A stretch of 64,000 nucleotides of DNA, taken from contig CAWAUR010000013.1 of the NCBI GenBank assembly GCA_963785255.1, forward strand, positions 186,001-250,000, given 5' to 3'. This DNA comes from Bog-159 sp963785255 (GTDB lineage Bacteria; Acidobacteriota; Terriglobia; Bryobacterales; Bryobacteraceae). Position 1 is the first letter of the stretch. Every line of letters begins with the position of its first letter. Made by a program: the position numbers and the translations under genes. Below, in pieces: positions 60,642 through 64,000 of this stretch. Below the pieces are notes generated by a model, which was not told where the DNA came from, did not search any database, and saw only the letters and a list, made by a program, of their open reading frames with translations.

Positions 60642-61231
60642 CGCGCATCCCCCGCGCCTATATAGTCGTATCGCGTGGCGATCACCGGCGGCTCAGGCGT
60701 GGCCGGAATGTCGATGCGCACTACCCGCGCGATATAACATAGGCTTAAGCGGTATTTCGGACCTAACGCGTCCCAGATACGCAGTATGTCTTCCAGGCTG
60801 AGATCCGCCGCTATCAGTTGAATGGTCTGCGTCGGATCGTCCCACGTGCTGGCCGGAGTAAGTATCGAGTTATCCAGGATAGGCGTGGTCTGGATCTGCT
60901 GCATGGTCCAGCCTAAGATAGTTGGTTCGGCCTGCGGATCGGTCCCCCAATACGTAATCAGGTAATGTAAGTCCAGAAACAGCACCGGCCTGACGTTAGG
61001 ATCGTCCTGGATTCGCGTGGCCGCGCGGAAGTTTTCATTGATCGTAATTCGGTGCAGGAAGATACTCACGATCTGGTCGAGGCTGCTCTGGTCTTCTTGC
61101 GCGATCTGCGCGCTGGACACCAGTTGAAACTTCACGCTGGGATACTGTGTCTTGAGCGCCGGCGGAAAGTTCTGTTGCAGATACAGCGCCAGGGAATTGC
61201 CCACCGCGTAAATCGCCCTGTAGTCAGGCAA
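60638..61231 (-). CDS. DUF4255 / Pvc16-type tail-cap protein (Afp16-like)
   Basis: 197 residues. IYAVGNSLALYLQQNFP, VSIFLHRITINENFRAATRI, LFLDLHYLITYWGTDPQAEP and LIAADLSLEDILRIWDALGP match DUF4255. In Afp it ends tube and sheath growth at the top of the particle. The start is a TTG: AGGAG six bases upstream is a perfect Shine-Dalgarno and no ATG or GTG fits. It is the first gene of the minus-strand cluster. Confidence 0.88.
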   Translation of the reverse strand: MPDYRAIYAVGNSLALYLQQNFPPALKTQYPSVKFQLVSSAQIAQEDQSSLDQIVSIFLHRITINENFRAATRIQDDPNVRPVLFLDLHYLITYWGTDPQAEPTILGWTMQQIQTTPILDNSILTPASTWDDPTQTIQLIAADLSLEDILRIWDALGPKYRLSLCYIARVVRIDIPATPEPPVIATRYDYIGAGDAR

Positions 61232-61301
61232 GCGGCACTCCTGGGGACGTTTTGTGGGAAGATGTAGTCAACCTGGTCAGATACCGCCTGGCGGCAGGGT
61301 A

Positions 61302-61317
61302 GGCAATCGGGCTTCCA
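61302..61317 (-). promoter_or_regulatory. Candidate sigma-54 (-24/-12) promoter of the eCIS cluster
   Basis: TGGAAGCCCGATTGCC on the minus strand has GG and GC separated by exactly ten bases, and TGG plus TTGC at the invariant places of the consensus TGGCAC-N5-TTGC. It is 70 bases ahead of the TTG start of the first gene, and the cluster encodes a sigma-54 activator. The match outside the core is partial. Confidence 0.45.
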
Positions 61318-61406
61318 TGGCGCGCGGGTTTTATCATCGCGAATGCTAAGGGTTTAGCGGGCACCGGTTTCAGGAGTGCGGCATTCTGGCCGCGCCTGGC
61401 GGCATG

Positions 61407-61426
61407 CTGCGGCAGATTCGCCGCAG
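61407..61426. promoter_or_regulatory. Possible activator-binding site upstream of the sigma-54 promoter
   Basis: CTGCGGC, AGATTC, GCCGCAG: a perfect 7-base inverted repeat with a 6-base spacer, about 90 bases upstream of the -24 element, a common distance for enhancer sites of Fis-type HTH activators. Binding is inferred from symmetry and place only. Confidence 0.35.
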
Positions 61427-61514
61427 GGGCTTGCCAAGGCCCGCTAAAGTGCATCTAACGCATTGATTACACAGTGGTTATTGAAAATTGGCTTTGGTCG
61501 GTAGAAAAATTCAA

Positions 61515-61572
61515 GCAACCGCTCCCTCCGCGCCGCGCCGTTACCGAGCCGCGACGGTAAGGGAGCGGTTGC
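61515..61572. repeat. Long palindromic element between divergent clusters
   Basis: GCAACCGCTCCCT (61515-61527) and AGGGAGCGGTTGC (61560-61572) are perfect 13-base arms; TTACCG and CGGTAA form an inner pair. It looks like a dispersed palindromic unit or bidirectional hairpin. No other copy was noticed in this window. Confidence 0.7.
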
Positions 61573-61691
61573 CCGCCCCACCCGTCCGCCATCGGCTATA
61601 CTGAACAAGGAATCGAACGCGGCAAGGCGCCTCTCAAATGAACTTTTTCCGCCGCTGTTGCGTAGCTTCCTGACGAGTGCCAATCCAAACT

Positions 61692-62111
61692 ATGACCGCT
61701 CAAATCGCAAGTATCCACGCCGATCAGATTAAAGCGCTGCTGGCTGAGAAAGGTTACGACGTAACCGAACCCGCACCCGGTGTCCTGCGCGTGCAGGAAC
61801 TCCACAGCGGTGTCGCTGTCCAGGCCGTGCTCGAAGGCGATGTTCTGTATCTCTCGCTCACCTGCACGGTGGCGCCCGAATCCGCCATCACGCCGCCCAT
61901 GATGCGCCGCATGCTCGACGCGCACAACGGCATCTCAACCTCTTACTTTCAGCTCTACGATGCGGGCAATCGCCAGATCGCCATCACGCTCAACAATTTC
62001 TGCAAGCTCGAAGACCTGGGCCCCGAGGACCAGGACGATATCCTCTCCTGCGTGCATTTCCTGCTGGTGGATGTGATGGTGGCGCGCAAGATTCTGAGTG
62101 ACTTGGTGTAA
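61692..62111 (+). CDS. YbjN/YjfI-like small protein
   Basis: 139 residues from ATG 61692 (a GTG at 61677 is possible). ADQIKALLAEKGYDVTEPAP, VQAVLEGDVLYLSLTCTVAP, MMRRMLDAHNGISTSYFQLY and ITLNNFCKLEDLGPEDQDDI suggest a small alpha-beta fold like YbjN or type III chaperones, and its place ahead of a pspA-like gene is like that of yjfI ahead of yjfJ in enterobacteria. Probably a cytosolic partner of the PspA-like protein. Family assignment is by pattern only. Confidence 0.65.
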   Translation: MTAQIASIHADQIKALLAEKGYDVTEPAPGVLRVQELHSGVAVQAVLEGDVLYLSLTCTVAPESAITPPMMRRMLDAHNGISTSYFQLYDAGNRQIAITLNNFCKLEDLGPEDQDDILSCVHFLLVDVMVARKILSDLV

Positions 62112-62127
62112 CTGGAGACAACCGGAT

Positions 62128-62889
62128 ATGGGATTTCTATCGGATATTTTCAATCGCGCCGGCCGCGTCGCCCGCGGTCAGGCCAATGAAGGCATGAGCG
62201 CCGTCGAAGACGCTACCTTCGATGCCACCGTCCGCCAAACCGTGGCGGACATGAAGAACGAACTGAATAAAGCCGTCCAGGCGTCCGCCGTGGCCATGAG
62301 CAATTACAACCGCTTGAACGCTGAGTATCAAAAGTATGTGACTCAGTCGCAAGAGTGGAAAGATCGCGCGGGCGTGGCTCTGGACGCCAACAACGAAGAC
62401 CTGGCGCGCAAGGCTCTGGCCAAGAAGGCCGAGTGCGATCAGCAGGTGACATCCATGCAGACCTCGGTCGATCAGGCGCAGAAGGCCAGCGACACTCTAA
62501 AGCAGCAGGTCGGCGAACTGAAGCGTAAGATCGACGATGCCGAACGCACGGCAACCACATTAGTGGCTCGCAAGAACGCCGCGCAAGCGCAGCGCAAAGT
62601 TGCCGAAGCGCTGGCCGGCGTGGGCAACGCCGACAACGCCTTCGCGGCCCTCAACCGGTTCGAAGAGACCGTCTCCAAGGAAGAAGCCACCGCGCAGGCG
62701 TTCAACCAATTGGCGTCGGCCGGCAAGGACGAAGATCTGGAAAAACAATTCGCCGCCCTGGGAACGCATGGCGTGGACGCGCAACTCGCAGACTTGAAGC
62801 GCGAGCGCCAGCAGTTGAAGGCGCCCAACATTCCTTTGTCGCTGCCATCGCCCGGCGAGAAGGTGGGCGGGCAGGCCGGCGGCCAATAG
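62128..62889 (+). CDS. PspA/IM30-family membrane-stress protein
   Basis: 253 residues. MGFLSDIFNRAGRVARGQAN is the amphipathic start typical of PspA-like proteins, followed by a long coiled coil (MKNELNKAVQASAVAMSNYN, ARKALAKKAECDQQVTSMQT, LKQQVGELKRKIDDAERTAT, FEETVSKEEATAQAFNQLA). These proteins bind and mend the inner membrane as ESCRT-III-like polymers. The start at 62128 was chosen because it gives the conserved N-terminus. It follows the YbjN-like gene by 16 bases. Confidence 0.85.
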   Translation: MGFLSDIFNRAGRVARGQANEGMSAVEDATFDATVRQTVADMKNELNKAVQASAVAMSNYNRLNAEYQKYVTQSQEWKDRAGVALDANNEDLARKALAKKAECDQQVTSMQTSVDQAQKASDTLKQQVGELKRKIDDAERTATTLVARKNAAQAQRKVAEALAGVGNADNAFAALNRFEETVSKEEATAQAFNQLASAGKDEDLEKQFAALGTHGVDAQLADLKRERQQLKAPNIPLSLPSPGEKVGGQAGGQ

Positions 62890-62899
62890 CCGCCTCCAT

Positions 62900-63547
62900 A
62901 TGGGTCCCATCACTCTCACGCTGGTAGTTGTCCTGGGAGCTCTGCTCATTATGGTTCTGAAAAAATTGTTTGAACGGCCGGCGGCCGCCGCAGCGCCTGC
63001 GCCTCCGGCCGCGCCGAAACAGGATCTCGCCAGCCTGACCATCAAGGATGCGCGCATCGGCGACAATATTTCCGTATCCGGCGCCGGCGATAGTTACAGC
63101 GATCTGGATTTCACGGTGGATCACGGCAATCGCTACGAGGCCGGCGAAAAACAGTGGTTCGACGTGAGCGGTACGTACGGCGGTCGCCGCGTCGTTGTTG
63201 AAGTGCGCGAGCAGGACGATGAGCTCGATGTGCGCGGCTTTCTCGATGGCCGCAAGCTCACCATCGAGGAGCTGGGCCTGTCCGAAGACGACCTGGCGCA
63301 GATCGATCAACGCCAGAACACCGCCGATAATTTTGAATTCGACGGCAAAAACTGGTATTACCTGCTGAGCAAGGAAGTGGGCGCGTTTCACGACGGCCAG
63401 GCGCAGGGTGCGGGTTTTTATGGATGGGAGTTCATCGAGGAAACCGGCATACGGTATCTGTCCATCCGCAAGCGTGAAGGCGAGCCGTTCAGCGCCGGCA
63501 TCGCCGTGAAACTGAATCCGCAGGACATCGCGGTTTTTAGGCAGTAA
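62900..63547 (+). CDS. DUF4178-like membrane-anchored protein
   Basis: 215 residues. One N-terminal membrane helix (LTLVVVLGALLIMVLKKLF), an Ala/Pro linker, then ASLTIKDARIGDNISVSGAG, YSDLDFTVDHGNRYEAGEKQ, WFDVSG and VEVREQDDELDVRGFLDGRK, which fits the DUF4178 fold (R-GD-V---G, W-E/D-----G). DUF4178 proteins often neighbour PspA homologues. It starts 10 bases after the pspA-like stop and is followed by a repeat at 63551. Confidence 0.7.
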   Translation: MGPITLTLVVVLGALLIMVLKKLFERPAAAAAPAPPAAPKQDLASLTIKDARIGDNISVSGAGDSYSDLDFTVDHGNRYEAGEKQWFDVSGTYGGRRVVVEVREQDDELDVRGFLDGRKLTIEELGLSEDDLAQIDQRQNTADNFEFDGKNWYYLLSKEVGAFHDGQAQGAGFYGWEFIEETGIRYLSIRKREGEPFSAGIAVKLNPQDIAVFRQ

Positions 63548-63550
63548 GTA

Positions 63551-63572
63551 GGACAGGCCTCCCGGCCTGTCC
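63551..63572. repeat. Palindromic repeat, family 1, intergenic copy
   Basis: GGACAGGCC, TCCC, GGCCTGTCC directly after the DUF4178-like stop. The flanks also match the imuB copy: read on the minus strand it is followed by TACTT in both. Confidence 0.8.
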
Positions 63573-63596
63573 CAGTAGCTGTCCAAAGGAGTCACC

Positions 63597-64000
63597 ATGA
63601 GCCGCCGAGGGCTCGAAGTCTTAGCCGTCATTCTCAGCTTTCTGATTGTCGTGGTCCTTTTCGCGGGCCTGGACAATCTGCCGCGCAAGCTGCGCGCGGA
63701 TATCGCTAGCGAAGAGCAGCAGCTCCCGCAAACCCAAAAGCAGTTTCAAAGCGCGCAGGACGAAGTTTCGCGCGACATCGCTGCCGACCCCGATCTGTTC
63801 CGCGCGCACGACATGAACACGGCGTTCCCGGTGCGCTTCCGCACTGCGTCCGCGGAATTGGATGGCGCCCAACGCGACGCCGCCGCGCTCGACAAACTGC
63901 TCAAGGCCAATCGCCGCCAGGATGAGGCGCAGGCCCAGAAGCTGCTGCGCGAGGAAAGCGCATTGCGCGCGGGCGCGCTCAACGAAGCCTTGGCCGTGCG
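63597..64000 (+). CDS. Membrane-anchored coiled-coil protein, cut by the window end
   Basis: ATG 63597 with AAAGGAG upstream; 134 residues are visible and the frame is open to the end. One membrane helix (LEVLAVILSFLIVVVLFAGL) is followed by charged helices (LRADIASEEQQLPQTQKQFQ, LDKLLKANRRQDEAQAQKLL). The family is not recognised. Gene order suggests it belongs to the PspA-type membrane cluster. Confidence 0.75.
   Translation, partial: MSRRGLEVLAVILSFLIVVVLFAGLDNLPRKLRADIASEEQQLPQTQKQFQSAQDEVSRDIAADPDLFRAHDMNTAFPVRFRTASAELDGAQRDAAALDKLLKANRRQDEAQAQKLLREESALRAGALNEALAV

Larger units (their letters stand above)
61232..61691. other. Divergent intergenic region between the eCIS cluster and the PspA cluster
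   Basis: About 460 bases without a convincing gene. It holds a sigma-54-type element (61302-61317), an inverted repeat suited as activator site (61407-61426), the 11-mer GCCTGGCGGCA twice (61286 and 61395 regions), a perfect short palindrome CCGCCTGGCGG (61284-61294) and a long palindromic repeat (61515-61572). A short open frame at 61444-61683 on the minus strand overlaps that repeat and is not called. Confidence 0.6.

Noticed and set aside
61444..61683. Minus-strand open frame of 79 codons in the divergent intergenic region
   Set aside because: It overlaps the long palindromic repeat and the promoter region, and its composition is not protein-like.
1..64000. CRISPR array, tRNA, rRNA or insertion-sequence transposase
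   Set aside because: No regularly spaced repeats, no tRNA or rRNA signatures and no transposase or integrase-like protein were found; repeats seen are palindromic units or tandem coding repeats.

Overview
The window looks like chromosomal DNA of a GC-rich soil-type bacterium, most likely an acidobacterium of the Solibacter/Bryobacter kind. That is an inference from the style of the proteins (ImuA-ImuB-DnaE2 cassette, many Big_3-type Ig-like repeats, DUF4157 proteins, AbiE and RelE/HigB modules) and not from a marker gene; there is no rRNA or tRNA here.

Region 1 (1-11.2 kb) is a housekeeping and mobile border. It holds an aminotransferase, a mutagenic-repair cassette (imuA, imuB, dnaE2), and a run of toxin-antitoxin loci. 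Three RelE/HigB-type toxin genes are broken (one-base frameshifts near 2330 and at 8593-8597, and a toxin reduced to its last five codons at 8826-8843), while the HTH partner of each is intact. Shuffled, decaying pieces of dnaE2 lie among them. An apparently intact AbiEi/AbiEii pair with a concentric palindromic operator closes the region.

Region 2 (11.2-61.2 kb, all on the minus strand) is a nearly continuous gene cluster for an extracellular contractile injection system (eCIS, Afp/PVC-like phage-tail particle). Reading in the direction of transcription from 61231: DUF4255 tail-cap protein, a Pro/Thr-rich protein, sheath 1, tube 1, sheath 2, tube 2, an Afp7-like adaptor with a Gly-rich tail, a 53-residue protein, hub (gpD), spike (gpV), a protein with a C-terminal membrane segment, gp25, baseplate J, tail protein I with Ig-like repeats, four related proteins sharing an F-GR-L---EQ-Y head motif, DUF4157 protein P4, a 589-residue protein, the AAA+ ATPase, then a payload section: DUF4157 proteins P3, P2 (polymorphic-toxin-like tail followed by a probable immunity gene), P5 (second zincin site), a HEAT-repeat protein, an Lgt-like membrane protein, P1 (metallo-beta-lactamase-type motif), a zinc-ribbon protein, a GT2-GT25 glycosyltransferase, a sigma-54 activator and a winged-helix-like protein. 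Start/stop overlaps of the ATGA type link most genes, so it may be one or a few very long operons. A sigma-54-type -24/-12 element sits 70 bases ahead of the first gene, which fits the activator encoded at the far end.

Region 3 (61.2-64 kb, plus strand) is a divergent cluster with a YbjN/YjfI-like protein, a PspA/IM30 protein, a DUF4178-like membrane protein and the start of a coiled-coil membrane protein: a membrane-stress type neighbourhood.

The most unusual points are: five DUF4157 proteins in one eCIS locus, three of them sharing a near-identical N-terminal leader that could be a loading tag; a toxin/immunity pair in the payload array; signs that the payload slot after the ATPase was duplicated; Thr/Pro-rich and Ig-like insertions in structural proteins beside a glycosyltransferase gene; and a short palindromic repeat inserted in frame into two genes.
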